From the NCBI GenBank assembly GCA_020847975.1, contig JADLBD010000269.1:1-57375 (forward strand): a DNA stretch of 57,375 bases, given 5' to 3'. The DNA is from Bryobacterales bacterium. Its GTDB lineage: Bacteria > Acidobacteriota > Terriglobia > Bryobacterales > Bryobacteraceae. Below the pieces are notes generated by a model that was not told the origin of the DNA, searched no databases, and was given only the letters and a program-made list of their open reading frames with translations. Made by a program: the position numbers and the translations under genes. Position 1 is the first letter of the stretch; each line of letters opens with the position of its first letter. Shown one piece after another: positions 1 to 9,012 of the stretch.

Positions 1-1087
1 CCACAGCCCAGTAGTGAGCAATCACGACAATGACGGAAGCAATGATCACAATCGACCACGGCCGCCGCAGGGGGCTGCGCTCCCCGCGGCCGCCCAGGAT
101 CGGCACCAGAATCAGGAACAGGCCGAAAAGCAGCGGCCCCAGGATGATCACCCAACGTTCCGACCACTTGGGAATGAGCGACAGCAGAGCGAAGTACCAC
201 ATGAAATACCAATCGGGCCGGGGTGATGCGGAAACGATTGTGGGATCCGGCGGGTTGCCGAGTTCGGGCGGGCCAACCACCAGCGCGAGCAGAAACACGG
301 ACAGCACCACAATGGTTCCGAACAACAGATCGCGCCAGGCGGCATATGGCCAGAAAGGTATGCCCTCGCGCTCCAACAGCGCGTGGTACCAAGCGCGGTA
401 GGTTCGCGGGTCGACCGGTCTGCCGGCCTTGGGCGGCTCAGAGATGCCGTTGAATACCACCAGGTAGAGGTGCACGGCAAGAAACACGAAGATGAGGGCG
501 GGAATGAAGAATACATGCGCGGCAAAGAAGCGGCTCAATGTCGCGCCGCCGGCTGTGTTGCCGGCGAGAATAAAATGACCCAGCCAGTTTCCGATTAGCG
601 GGGCGCGGCCGGCCTGTTCGGCGGCCACTACCGCGGTCCAGAAGCCGATCTGATCCCAGCGCAGGAGTTGCCCGGTAAAGGCCATCAACAGCGTGAATAG
701 CAGCAGGCCTGCGCCGGTGAACCAATTCATCTGGCGCGGGTATTTGTAGGCTCCCATCAGGTACACGCGGATGGTGTGCAGGCCGATCAGGATGATCATG
801 GCGGAAGCGCCGAAGTAGTGAATTCCGCGAACGATTCTGCCGATAGGGAAGCTGTTAATAAACCGCAGGCTATCGTAAGCTTGTCCGGAACCGGTCACGT
901 AGGCGCTGGAGAGCGCGATTCCGGTCACCACCTGAATGAGGAAGGCTGTGAGCGTCGCGCTGCCGAATACGTAAAACCATCTGCTCTTGCGGGCCCGCGG
1001 CACCGGATGAGTCAAGACCGGACCGAGCGACTTGGAAAAGCCGGTGATCTCGTCAAACCAGCGCCAGATTTGCTTCAGTACGCGCAA
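1..1087 (-). CDS. Cytochrome b of a bc-type complex in the nar operon (C-terminus off the window)
   Basis: I translated this by hand because the frame runs off the left edge; 362 residues are visible. It is a long-form cytochrome b: haem-ligand histidines appear in the helix motifs GIHYFGAS and GLHTIRVY and later in RFFAAHVFF and FLAVHLYLV, and the quinol-site motif reads PDWYF (PEWY class), so the b6-like and subunit-IV-like halves are in one chain. The start is TTG at 1087, preceded by AGGAGAG eight bases upstream; it lies 11 bases after the NarI-Rieske stop. The family oxidises quinol at the outer face and passes one electron to a Rieske protein and one through two b haems. Here the Rieske partner is the domain fused to NarI just upstream. 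The family is certain; coupling to nitrate reductase is inferred from operon context. Confidence 0.93.
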   Translation of the reverse strand, partial: MRVLKQIWRWFDEITGFSKSLGPVLTHPVPRARKSRWFYVFGSATLTAFLIQVVTGIALSSAYVTGSGQAYDSLRFINSFPIGRIVRGIHYFGASAMIILIGLHTIRVYLMGAYKYPRQMNWFTGAGLLLFTLLMAFTGQLLRWDQIGFWTAVVAAEQAGRAPLIGNWLGHFILAGNTAGGATLSRFFAAHVFFIPALIFVFLAVHLYLVVFNGISEPPKAGRPVDPRTYRAWYHALLEREGIPFWPYAAWRDLLFGTIVVLSVFLLALVVGPPELGNPPDPTIVSASPRPDWYFMWYFALLSLIPKWSERWVIILGPLLFGLFLILVPILGGRGERSPLRRPWSIVIIASVIVVIAHYWAV

Positions 1088-1098
1088 GAGTTTCTCTC

Positions 1099-2310
1099 CT
1101 AAACCGTCGTAATCGGCAGCGGACTGGTGAGGATTTCCACCATCCCGTCTCTCAGCCGCACGGGATAGGTGGCCAGCGGCTTCGGCGGCGGGCCGGAAGC
1201 CACCGTGCCGTCTTTGTAGAAAACCCCGCCGTGGCACGGGCACATGAACAGGTTCGCGTTCGGCAGCCAGCGGACCGGGCAGCCGAGATGCGTGCAATTA
1301 ATAGAGAATGCGACAAACTGGTCCGGGCCCTCTTTGCGCAGCCAGGCCGCCGTCTTGGCGGTTACGCCGGACCAAGGCAGCGGAGTGGGATCGAGAAAGG
1401 AAACCTCGACAGTCTGCCCAATCTGGAAACTATCCGCCGCCCCCAGGGTTCGCCATACCTCCGGGACCTTCCGCAGGCCCAGCAGGAAGGCGATGCTCGG
1501 GATGCCGACGATTGCGGCGCTGATCCCGCTGACCAGAATGCCGAGCCGCGTGAGCAGTTGGCGGCGCTCTACCTCGGTTGGGTTCAGGGGAACAGGAGGA
1601 GGGGCTGTCGCGATCTGGTGCAGAACGGGCAATTGCGGCGACTGTGGATCCTGGTTCCAGATAACCACCTGGTAGGGCCGCCACAGGTATTCGAACGGGA
1701 TGGCGAAGACGTGTACCAGCCTGGTGAACGGAAACAATAGAATCACCACGAAGCCGCTGATGAAATGCGATTGAATGAAAACCGGGAGGCCGGTCACCGT
1801 GCCAGCATCGGGGTGCAGGCTCACCAGCGAACGCAGCCACGGCACAGCGGTGCTCAGATACCAGGCCGCGCCCCACCGCTCAAACAGGGCAATGCCCACA
1901 CCGCTGAGAACCTGGTAGGCGAGGACCAGGAGGAGAATCCAATCCATCGGCGAAGTGACTGCGCGCGCGGGTGAGTTGTTGGGAAGCCTGCGCACAATCA
2001 ATGCCGCGATTCCGAACACGCAATATAGACCCAACGCGATGCCCGTCAACTCCAGCACGGCGAGCCGGGTCTGGTTCCCCAAGACAGCCCGGCTGGCTCC
2101 CGGAAAAATCCAGGGCAGGAGATGAGCGATGAGAATCAACGTGATTCCGTAGTGCCATGGCACGGAGCCCCAGAAAAGCTGCCTCTTTTCCAGAAGCTGC
2201 GAGGAGAGACTCGAATAAGTGAAGCGGTGGGAGAAATACCGGTAGAGACCCACGCCCACCGCGAGAGTCAGCGCAATATAGGGAAAAGCGATAAAGAAGA
2301 AGTCCTGCAT
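1099..2310 (-). CDS. narI: NarI-Rieske fusion: nitrate reductase gamma subunit with C-terminal Rieske [2Fe-2S] domain
   Basis: 403 residues, against about 225 for ordinary NarI. Residues 1-205 are NarI: five membrane segments with the four expected haem b histidines at His53, His63, His182 and His200. After a Pro-rich linker (about 225-245) an extra hydrophobic segment (about 254-280) is followed by a Rieske domain. Its box I is CTHLGC at 339-344 and box II is CPCHGG at 357-362, so cluster ligands Cys339, His341, Cys357, His360 and disulfide Cys344/Cys359 are all present. NarI takes electrons from quinol to NarH; a Rieske protein takes electrons from quinol to a c-type cytochrome. If NarI keeps its usual topology, with the C-terminus inside, the extra helix puts the Rieske head outside, as in bc complexes. 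The start overlaps the end of narJ by 43 bases and cytochrome b follows. It is one uninterrupted frame, so a real fusion. Confidence 0.95.
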   Translation of the reverse strand: MQDFFFIAFPYIALTLAVGVGLYRYFSHRFTYSSLSSQLLEKRQLFWGSVPWHYGITLILIAHLLPWIFPGASRAVLGNQTRLAVLELTGIALGLYCVFGIAALIVRRLPNNSPARAVTSPMDWILLLVLAYQVLSGVGIALFERWGAAWYLSTAVPWLRSLVSLHPDAGTVTGLPVFIQSHFISGFVVILLFPFTRLVHVFAIPFEYLWRPYQVVIWNQDPQSPQLPVLHQIATAPPPVPLNPTEVERRQLLTRLGILVSGISAAIVGIPSIAFLLGLRKVPEVWRTLGAADSFQIGQTVEVSFLDPTPLPWSGVTAKTAAWLRKEGPDQFVAFSINCTHLGCPVRWLPNANLFMCPCHGGVFYKDGTVASGPPPKPLATYPVRLRDGMVEILTSPLPITTV

Positions 2311-2831
2311 GAAATCTCCTCAAATTCCGATTCGCCGCCGCGCGGCAGTGGAAGGCAGAGCAACAGCGCATCCAGGACGTGGCTGTAGGGGCTGTTGCCT
2401 TCGATTCTCTGAAGCACCTTCCGAACCGCCGGAATGATGCAGTCTCCGATCAACTCATCCATTTCCTCACCCGGCTCGAGCGACTCCAGGTATCGCAGAA
2501 CGACGCTCAGGTGATCAGGCAGCTCCGGCCCCTCCGAAATCGCGTGGGCGCGATATTGTTCCTTAAGGCCTGCCATGAAGAGGCCGCGGCGCCAGTCTTC
2601 GCCGAAGATCTGATGGCCGACGTAGAGGGCGCTCTCCGCCCGCATTTCAAACGTCTGGAGGTACACTTCCTCGAGGGCTTCCTGCCCGAGTGAGACAGCG
2701 GATTCCCGAAACTTCCCGATCATCGCCGCCGCTTCCGGAAACTCAGCGGCAAGCGCCTGAATCGACTCGTCGAGTGATCGCCAGATTTCCCGGCCTGGAT
2801 AGCTTACGAGCGTGGCGAAATGACGGTACAC
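2268..2831 (-). CDS. narJ: NarJ nitrate reductase assembly chaperone
   Basis: 187 residues, a mostly helical protein of the NarJ/TorD-like family. It sits between narH and narI, the canonical place. Recognisable features are the N-terminal LVSYPG stretch, the middle EVYLQTFEM segment, which matches the family YVxTFD-type motif, and the PDHLSVVLRYL helix, which matches the LPDHL motif. The family binds the NarG N-terminus and helps molybdenum-cofactor and Fe-S insertion before membrane docking. Translation is coupled: the start is 2 bases after the narH stop, and the 3' end overlaps the NarI-Rieske start by 43 bases. No oddities were seen. Confidence 0.92.
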   Translation of the reverse strand: MYRHFATLVSYPGREIWRSLDESIQALAAEFPEAAAMIGKFRESAVSLGQEALEEVYLQTFEMRAESALYVGHQIFGEDWRRGLFMAGLKEQYRAHAISEGPELPDHLSVVLRYLESLEPGEEMDELIGDCIIPAVRKVLQRIEGNSPYSHVLDALLLCLPLPRGGESEFEEISCRTSSLSLFPILR

Positions 2832-2833
2832 GG

Positions 2834-4324
2834 CTATAATCCCCGGCGCGGTTCGTGCACGAAGCCCATGCCGCCGCCTTCCTGGCGAGACTGCGTGATC
2901 TGCACCAGTTCGATGGCCGCTTCGCGAGAGAACGGAGGGATGACGAAGCGCTCGTCGAAGCCGGCAAGCGCGGTCAACTCGTAAATCTCCTCCAGTTCCT
3001 CCGCTGTGGTTTGGGCTTCCGCGAGCATTTGCGCAATCTTCCCGCTATCGATGTCACCCACGGTTTGCGCCCGCTTGTAATACCGCCCCGCCATGAGCTT
3101 TCTGTAAATCCGGGTCACCTGGTCTTCGTCTCCCGCGGAAAACAGGTTCGCCATGTAGCGAATGGGCAGGCGCGCGCTTTCGAGCGAACTGAAGAAATCA
3201 GAAGAGGTCTCATACAGCCCGTCATCGCTCATCGATCCGGTGACGGGAAGAAGCGGCGGCACGTAGAACAGCATCGGCAGAGTGCGAAACTCGGGATGCA
3301 GCGGGAGAGCGATCTTCCATTTCTTGACGAACTGGAACACCGGCGATTTCCGCGCCGATTCAAGCACGTGTTCGGCAACGCCGTCCGCCCTCGCCTGGCG
3401 CACCACATCGGCATCGAACGGGTCGAGAATCATCTCACGCTGCGCGTCCACCAATTCGTGATCCGGGCGCGCGGCGGTGTCGTGAATGCGATCGGCATCG
3501 TAGAGCAGGACACCCAGGTAGCGGATGCGCCCCACGCAGGAATGCATGCACGCCGGCGCCTGCCCGGTTTCGAGCCGCGGGTAGCACAGAATGCACTTTT
3601 CGGATTTGCCCGTCTCCCAGTTGTAGTAGACCTTCTTGTAAGGACATCCCGAGACGCACATTCTCCAGCCCATGCACTTTTCCTGGCTGACCAGGACGAT
3701 TCCGTCCTCGCCGCGTTTGTAGATGGCTCCCGCCGGACACGCGGCCACGCAGCTTGGATTGACGCAGTGATTACAAATACGCGGCAGGTAGAAGAACACG
3801 ACCCGCTCGACGTTCAGGAGTTGCTGCCGCTGCTCGTCGCTGAGTGAACTGAGGTTTGGATCGTTGGCCGCATAGATGCCGGAGCCGCCCAGGTCGTCAT
3901 CCCAATTCGGGCCGGCTTCGATCTCCATCTCCTTGCCGGTAACCAGCGAGACTGGTTTGAACACCGGTTGATCCTCTTGCTGCGGCCCGTCGATCAGGTC
4001 GCCGTAAGTGTAGGTCCAAGGCTCGTAGTAATCGTCGAGCGCGGGCAGGCGCGGGTTGTAGGCGATATTCAGCAGTTCGCCGGCGCGCGTGTTCAGCTTC
4101 AACCGCAGTTCGCCGTCCTTGACCTCCCAGCCGCCGTGGTATTCCTCCTGATCTTCGTAGAGCGTGGGATAGCCTGTGCCCGGCTTGGTTTCCACGTTGT
4201 TCCACCACATGTATTCGGCTCCGGGACGGCTGGTCCACAGGTTCTTGCAGGCGAGGCTGCAGGTGTGGCATCCGATGCACTTGTCCAGGTGGAAGACCAT
4301 CGAAACTTGTACGCGTACGTTCAT
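2834..4324 (-). CDS. narH: NarH nitrate reductase beta subunit, four Fe-S clusters
   Basis: 496 residues from ATG 4324, which is preceded by GGAGGG and lies 19 bases after the narG stop; the open frame extends further upstream to 4420 but that part overlaps narG and lacks family sequence. Four Cys groups are visible: CIGCHTCSLAC near the N-terminus, CNHCVNPSCVAACP, CMGWRMCVSGCP, and the spaced group starting CILCYPRLETGQ. The Trp in CMGW replaces one Cys, which is the hallmark of the [3Fe-4S] cluster in the NarH family. The subunit carries electrons from the NarI haems to NarG at the inner membrane face. Length and motifs are normal. Confidence 0.96.
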   Translation of the reverse strand: MNVRVQVSMVFHLDKCIGCHTCSLACKNLWTSRPGAEYMWWNNVETKPGTGYPTLYEDQEEYHGGWEVKDGELRLKLNTRAGELLNIAYNPRLPALDDYYEPWTYTYGDLIDGPQQEDQPVFKPVSLVTGKEMEIEAGPNWDDDLGGSGIYAANDPNLSSLSDEQRQQLLNVERVVFFYLPRICNHCVNPSCVAACPAGAIYKRGEDGIVLVSQEKCMGWRMCVSGCPYKKVYYNWETGKSEKCILCYPRLETGQAPACMHSCVGRIRYLGVLLYDADRIHDTAARPDHELVDAQREMILDPFDADVVRQARADGVAEHVLESARKSPVFQFVKKWKIALPLHPEFRTLPMLFYVPPLLPVTGSMSDDGLYETSSDFFSSLESARLPIRYMANLFSAGDEDQVTRIYRKLMAGRYYKRAQTVGDIDSGKIAQMLAEAQTTAEELEEIYELTALAGFDERFVIPPFSREAAIELVQITQSRQEGGGMGFVHEPRRGL

Positions 4325-4343
4325 TTCCCTCCTCCGCCTGCGA

Positions 4344-7300
4344 TCACCATTGTGGCTTCTCCGGCAACTTGCGGACCAGCACGTACGTGTCGCGGTCGGA
4401 GGCGGCGGGCCCGTAATCATTGAAGCGATAGCAGTGCTGCCCGTAGCCTCCAGCCATCAACACGGGTTTCAGGCGCAGACGTGTGACGCTGTTGGTTCCG
4501 CCGCCGCGGCGGTTCCGGCGCATCGGCGATTTGGGAAAAGCGATGCTCCGCTCCGGCGCGTGATAGAAGAGGCTGACGCCCGCGGGAATGCGGGCGCTCA
4601 CCACCGCGAGCGTGACGATTACGCCGTTGTCGTTATAGGCCTCGACCCAATCGTTGTCCTGCACGCCGATCTCCGCGGCGTCCTTGTCGTTGAGCCAGAA
4701 GGGCTCGATGCCGCGCGACAGCGTCAGCATGCGCAGGTCGTCGGAGTAGGTGCTGTGGATGTGCCATTTGCCGTGCGGCGTCAGGCAGTTCAACAGCACG
4801 CACTTGCCTTCCGCCCGGCTGCCGGCCAAATTCAGAGAAGCTTCGGCTGTGATCCGCGGTTTGAAGGTTGGCAGGTTTTCGCCGAATGCGAGGTACGCTT
4901 CATGGTCCAGATATAAGTGTTGGCGTCCGGTGAGCGTGCGCCATGGCACCAGCCGTTCGATGTTCTGGCAGTATGAGCTATAAGGCCGGCCGCCATTGGT
5001 GATGCCTGACCAGCAGGCGTTGGTCAGAATCCTGCGGGGCTGGGCTTTGAGCGTCTCGAAATCGTAATGGATGCCGCGATTGTCCCGTGCGAGATCGGCG
5101 AGTGTGAGGCCTGTTTCCCGCTCGCGGGCCTGGAAGCTGCGATAGGCCATCTCGCCGTTGGTTTCCGGTCCGAAACGGAGGATGGTGTTCGCGGCATCGA
5201 TGGCTTCGACGAGCGATGGATACTCGCGTCCGCCCCACGCGTATTTCGGCGCGGCGGCGGCAAACCGGTCATACAGATCCTCGATGGGAATGTGTATGCC
5301 GCGGTCTTCCACCCCTTCCTCCTTCAGCCGCGGTCCAAGTGAGCAGAACTTGTGATACAGATTTGCGTAATCCCGCTCGACCACCGAGAAGTGGGGCATC
5401 GTCTTGCCGGGAACCGGCTCGCATTCGCCGCGGTACCAGCTTTTCACGCTCGGCTGGGCCAGGTCGTCTTCGGTATCGTGGAGCAGAGGCGTCGCCACGA
5501 TGTCGCGGAAGGGAGCAGGGAACTGCGTTGGGCTCATCGCGCTCACCTTCGCCGCCAGAGCCTTGAAGATCTCCCAATCGGTCTTCGATTCCCAGCAGGG
5601 CGGGACCGCCGCACCCAGCGGATGAATGTAGGAGTGCAGGTCCGTGGTGTTCAGGTCGTCCTTTTCGTACCATGTGGCGGAAGGGAGCACGATATCCGAA
5701 TACATGGCGGAGGTGTCCATGCGGAAATTCAGGTCCACCACCAGGTCCATCTTTCCCTTTCGCGTGGGTTCCCGCCAGAGCGCCTCTTCCACCGATCCTT
5801 TTGCGACTTCCTCGGCGATGGCGTTGTCATGCGTCCCGAGGTAGTGCTTGAGGAAAAATTCGTGCCCCTTGGCGCTCGAGAGAATCGCGTTGGCGCGCCA
5901 GATGATCCAGACGCGCGGCCAGTTCTCCGAGGCGTCGGGGTCTTCCACCGCGAACCGCAGCCGCCTGTTCTTGAGCTGCGTGACTACCCAGTCTTTGATT
6001 TCCGCTTCTGTTTTCCCGCTCTCCTGCTCCGCGCGGCGGACCACTTCAATCGGGTTTTCGTTGAACTGCGGGTAGAATGGCAGCCAGCCCATTCGTACCG
6101 CGTCTATCTGCTGATCCATTACATGGCGGGCAAACAAGCCTCCACCGGGCTGAGGCTCGGCCGGGCCTTTCTCATACCTCCACTGGTCGCTATGGACGTA
6201 ATGAAAGGAGGGCCCGTTCTGAAGCCTCGGCGGCGCGCTCCAGTCAAGCGCCATGGACAGAGCGGCCCACGAAGCCATCGGCACCAGTTTTTCCTGCCCC
6301 GTGTAATGATTCAATCCACCTCCATTCACGCCGATGCATCCGCAAAGCATGAGGGCGGCGATCGAGGCGCGGTAGTGCAGGTTGCTGTGATACCAGTGGT
6401 TCACGCCGGACCCGACGAGTACCGTACATTTACCTCCGGTCTTCTCCGCGGTGGCCGCAAATTCACGCGCGAACTGGATCACCGTATTGCGGCCGATGCC
6501 GGTGAACCTCTCCTGCCATGCCGGTGTATAGGGCACATCGGCGTCGTCATAATCCCGCGGATACTCGCCCGCCTGTCCGCGCGAGACGCCGTACTGGGCC
6601 ATCAGGAGGTCATAGACCGTGGTCACTGCCAGGCGGCCCGCGGCCGTGTCGATGTACTTCACGGGCACGCCGCGTTGAAAGGTGCGGTTCGTGCCAAAGT
6701 CCGAAAAGGTCACGGCGAGTTCGGCGTCACGGCTTTCGTACAGGCTGAGCACGGGATCGATTTCCGCATCGTCCAGTTCGTCTTTCAGTTCGAGATTCCA
6801 TAGCCCTTTGCGTGTCTGCCAGCGGCTGCCGATGGCGCCGCGAGGCATACGGGGCTCACCGCTCTTTGCATCGAGCACGAGAAACTTCCACTCGCCGTTC
6901 TCCACAGCCGCATAACGCGGTAGCCGGCCGGCGCGCAGAAACCGCCCCGCCTGAAATTCCCCGCCGGCCTCTTCCACCACCACAAGAAACGGGCTGTCGG
7001 AATACTGCTTCAGATAGTTCACGAAGTAGGGCGTCTGCCGGACCACGTGGAACTCCTTGAGAATCACGTGATCGACGGCCATCCAAAACGCGGCATCCAT
7101 GCCGGAGTGCACGGGAATCCACCAATCGGCGTGCCGCGATACCTCGCTGAAATCCGGGGAGAGCACCACCAGCTTCGTTCCCTGGTGCTTCGCTTCGATG
7201 GCGAAGTGGGCGTCCGGCGTGCGCGTCATGTTCAGATTGCTGCCCGTCGAGACGATGTACTTGCTGTTGAACCAGTCAGCGCTTTCCGCGACATCGGTCT

Positions 7301-7952
7301 TTTCGCCCCAGGTCTCCGGCGAGGCGGGCGGAAAATCCGCGTACAGGTCGTAAAAGCTCAACAGCGCGGCGCCGAACAACTGGAGGAAGCGGGATCCGGC
7401 CGCGTAGCTCACCATTGACATGGCGGGAATCGGCGAGAAGCCCGCCACGCGGTCCGGTCCATATTTTTTGGCGGTGTAAAGGAGGGATGCGGCAATGATC
7501 TCGAGGGCTTCGTCCCAACCGGCTCTGCGGAATCCGCCTTTGCCGCGCGCAACCTGGTAACGGCGGCGAGCCTCCGCGTTCTCCATGATTTCAGCCCACG
7601 CATCCACCGGATCGGCGTTTCTCGCGCGCGCTTCCCGCCACGTATCGAGCAGCACTCCGCGAATCAGTGGATGCTTGATCCGCAGCGGACTGTATATGTA
7701 CCACGAGAATGTGATCCCTCGCGGGCATCCGCGCGGCTCGTAGGGCGGCAGACCCGCTTCGAGCAGTGGGTAATCGGTGGCCTGCATCTCCCAGGTGACG
7801 ATTCCGTCTTTGACGTGGATCATCCAGGAGCAACTGCCCGTGCAATTGACGCCGTGCGTGCTGCGCACGACGCGATCGTGCTGCCAGCGGTTGCGGTAGA
7901 ACGCCTCCCAGGTGCGCGCCTTGGGGTCTACGAGGTCCCGGATCCAGCTCAT
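4344..7952 (-). CDS. narG: NarG respiratory nitrate reductase catalytic subunit
   Basis: 1202 residues. This Mo-bis-MGD enzyme reduces nitrate to nitrite. The FS0 cluster ligands are His33, Cys37, Cys41 and Cys76 (HGVNCTGSC and GCPRG), the His-first arrangement of the Nar type. The molybdenum ligand is the Asp in YADFPPASP, near residue 206. The N-terminus has no twin-arginine signal, so the enzyme should face the cytoplasm, unlike the exported archaeal-type Nar enzymes that use separate Rieske and cytochrome b genes. The start codon overlaps the stop of the cytochrome c gene (ATGA). The proton-motive role follows from the family; partners are narH, narJ and the NarI fusion downstream. Confidence 0.97.
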   Translation of the reverse strand: MSWIRDLVDPKARTWEAFYRNRWQHDRVVRSTHGVNCTGSCSWMIHVKDGIVTWEMQATDYPLLEAGLPPYEPRGCPRGITFSWYIYSPLRIKHPLIRGVLLDTWREARARNADPVDAWAEIMENAEARRRYQVARGKGGFRRAGWDEALEIIAASLLYTAKKYGPDRVAGFSPIPAMSMVSYAAGSRFLQLFGAALLSFYDLYADFPPASPETWGEKTDVAESADWFNSKYIVSTGSNLNMTRTPDAHFAIEAKHQGTKLVVLSPDFSEVSRHADWWIPVHSGMDAAFWMAVDHVILKEFHVVRQTPYFVNYLKQYSDSPFLVVVEEAGGEFQAGRFLRAGRLPRYAAVENGEWKFLVLDAKSGEPRMPRGAIGSRWQTRKGLWNLELKDELDDAEIDPVLSLYESRDAELAVTFSDFGTNRTFQRGVPVKYIDTAAGRLAVTTVYDLLMAQYGVSRGQAGEYPRDYDDADVPYTPAWQERFTGIGRNTVIQFAREFAATAEKTGGKCTVLVGSGVNHWYHSNLHYRASIAALMLCGCIGVNGGGLNHYTGQEKLVPMASWAALSMALDWSAPPRLQNGPSFHYVHSDQWRYEKGPAEPQPGGGLFARHVMDQQIDAVRMGWLPFYPQFNENPIEVVRRAEQESGKTEAEIKDWVVTQLKNRRLRFAVEDPDASENWPRVWIIWRANAILSSAKGHEFFLKHYLGTHDNAIAEEVAKGSVEEALWREPTRKGKMDLVVDLNFRMDTSAMYSDIVLPSATWYEKDDLNTTDLHSYIHPLGAAVPPCWESKTDWEIFKALAAKVSAMSPTQFPAPFRDIVATPLLHDTEDDLAQPSVKSWYRGECEPVPGKTMPHFSVVERDYANLYHKFCSLGPRLKEEGVEDRGIHIPIEDLYDRFAAAAPKYAWGGREYPSLVEAIDAANTILRFGPETNGEMAYRSFQARERETGLTLADLARDNRGIHYDFETLKAQPRRILTNACWSGITNGGRPYSSYCQNIERLVPWRTLTGRQHLYLDHEAYLAFGENLPTFKPRITAEASLNLAGSRAEGKCVLLNCLTPHGKWHIHSTYSDDLRMLTLSRGIEPFWLNDKDAAEIGVQDNDWVEAYNDNGVIVTLAVVSARIPAGVSLFYHAPERSIAFPKSPMRRNRRGGGTNSVTRLRLKPVLMAGGYGQHCYRFNDYGPAASDRDTYVLVRKLPEKPQW

Positions 7953-8449
7953 GCGCGCCTCCCGGCTTCGAGCCGCGCCCGTTCGACCAGCCTCCGGCGC
8001 ACGGGCTTCAAGCGATGCCGCCCGGCAACGGCGGTAGCGGCGAGGAGGATCGCCAGGCCGGCCAACGAGAGCCCGATAACCGCCGGCGTGGAAGATTCCT
8101 CCCGTTTCCGGCTAAGGCTTTGGAAAAAGGCGAACAGGTTACGACGTTCATCCTGTGTAAGCGGACGGTAGGTATAGATAGGAGTCATTGCCGGGAAGTA
8201 GAGCGTTTCCAGCGAGGAATTCAGCCCGTCCGGACCAAATTTGGCGTAGACTCCGGTGAGATTCGGCCCCATACTGCCTCCTCCTGGAAAACCTATCCCC
8301 GCGGCGTTGTGGCAGGAAGCGCACGCGGGACCGCCATTGGCGAAACGCACCTTCCCGATGAACAGCGCTTTGCCGGTTTCCGGGGAGGCGGGGGTACCCG
8401 TCTGCGCGGCAAGCGGCATCGCCCAAAGCAGCCACATCAGGATGGTCAC
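7949..8449 (-). CDS. Membrane-anchored mono-haem cytochrome c of the nar operon
   Basis: 166 residues. An N-terminal signal peptide (residues 1-16, ending LAAQ) leads to a class I cytochrome c domain with the haem site CASCH at 43-47 and a likely distal ligand Met88 in FPAMTP. A C-terminal hydrophobic helix (about 122-143) with a basic tail anchors it, so the haem domain should be periplasmic. It lies directly upstream of narG, with stop and start overlapping as ATGA. A cytochrome c at this place recalls NarC of Thermus, but that similarity is positional only. With the Rieske domain and cytochrome b in the same operon, it is the natural acceptor of electrons from the bc module. Confidence 0.9.
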   Translation of the reverse strand: MTILMWLLWAMPLAAQTGTPASPETGKALFIGKVRFANGGPACASCHNAAGIGFPGGGSMGPNLTGVYAKFGPDGLNSSLETLYFPAMTPIYTYRPLTQDERRNLFAFFQSLSRKREESSTPAVIGLSLAGLAILLAATAVAGRHRLKPVRRRLVERARLEAGRRA

Positions 8450-9012
8450 GATTCGCCCTCCAGTAACCGGACACGCGGAAACAGGATTTCGTCCTCGAGT
8501 TGCACGTGCAGCCGCATGTCGGCATCGAGCGCTTGGAGGCGGTCAAAGAGCGGACCAACGATAGGCGCGGTTTGCCGCGGGCCGCCATAATTTCCGATCC
8601 AATCCAGCATTTGGTCGATCTGGCGGCCTTCGCCTTTGTGGTCCTCCTCCAGGATGCCGATCGGGTTGGCAATCGATCCGAACGAATACCGCGACGGACC
8701 GGCGCCTGAATTGACCGCAGTTTCCATCTGCCGGATGAGCGGGAACAAGACTTCTTCCTCTTTCCTCAAGTGGAGCTCCAATTCGCGCTTGAAGAAGCGG
8801 AATGTCCGGGAGAGCGGCGCCAGAGTACTCGAGCCGGCGCGGCCGCCGGCTTCGGCTGCCCGGGCGATGGCGCGCTCCATCCACGGCAGTTCGCCGCGAA
8901 GGTATGCATGGTGGCGGCTGGTAATGTGTTCGATCAGCCCGTGCAGGCTGGACGCGCTCCAGCGTGCAACTTCGATCTCTGGAAATGCTGCTTTCTCCCG
9001 TATCGCTGACAT
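8446..9012 (-). CDS. Hemerythrin-domain protein, RIC/YtfE-like without the N-terminal ScdA domain
   Basis: 188 residues, first gene of the nar operon; its stop overlaps the cytochrome c start (ATGA). It has the two-part hemerythrin pattern of RIC (repair of iron centres) proteins: ITSRHHAYLRGELP, then LHLRKEEEVLFPLI, then ILEEDHKGEG and HVQLEDEILFPRV, which supply His and Glu/Asp ligands for a di-iron site. The stretch FGSIANPIGILEEDH is close to FGTIANPISVMEHEH in the RIC protein at 37868-38590, so the two are paralogs. The ScdA_N domain carried by that paralog is absent here. Likely role: handling nitrosative or oxidative damage, or iron delivery, during nitrate respiration. The role is inferred. 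Confidence 0.85.
   Translation of the reverse strand: MSAIREKAAFPEIEVARWSASSLHGLIEHITSRHHAYLRGELPWMERAIARAAEAGGRAGSSTLAPLSRTFRFFKRELELHLRKEEEVLFPLIRQMETAVNSGAGPSRYSFGSIANPIGILEEDHKGEGRQIDQMLDWIGNYGGPRQTAPIVGPLFDRLQALDADMRLHVQLEDEILFPRVRLLEGES

Noticed and set aside
2855..3847. Open frame of 330 codons on the plus strand opposite narH
   Set aside because: Antisense shadow of narH; composition is low-complexity and His/Arg-rich without motifs.
5352..6803. Long open frame on the plus strand (483 codons) opposite narG
   Set aside because: It lies fully antisense to narG, has no recognisable family sequence and arises from high GC codon bias.
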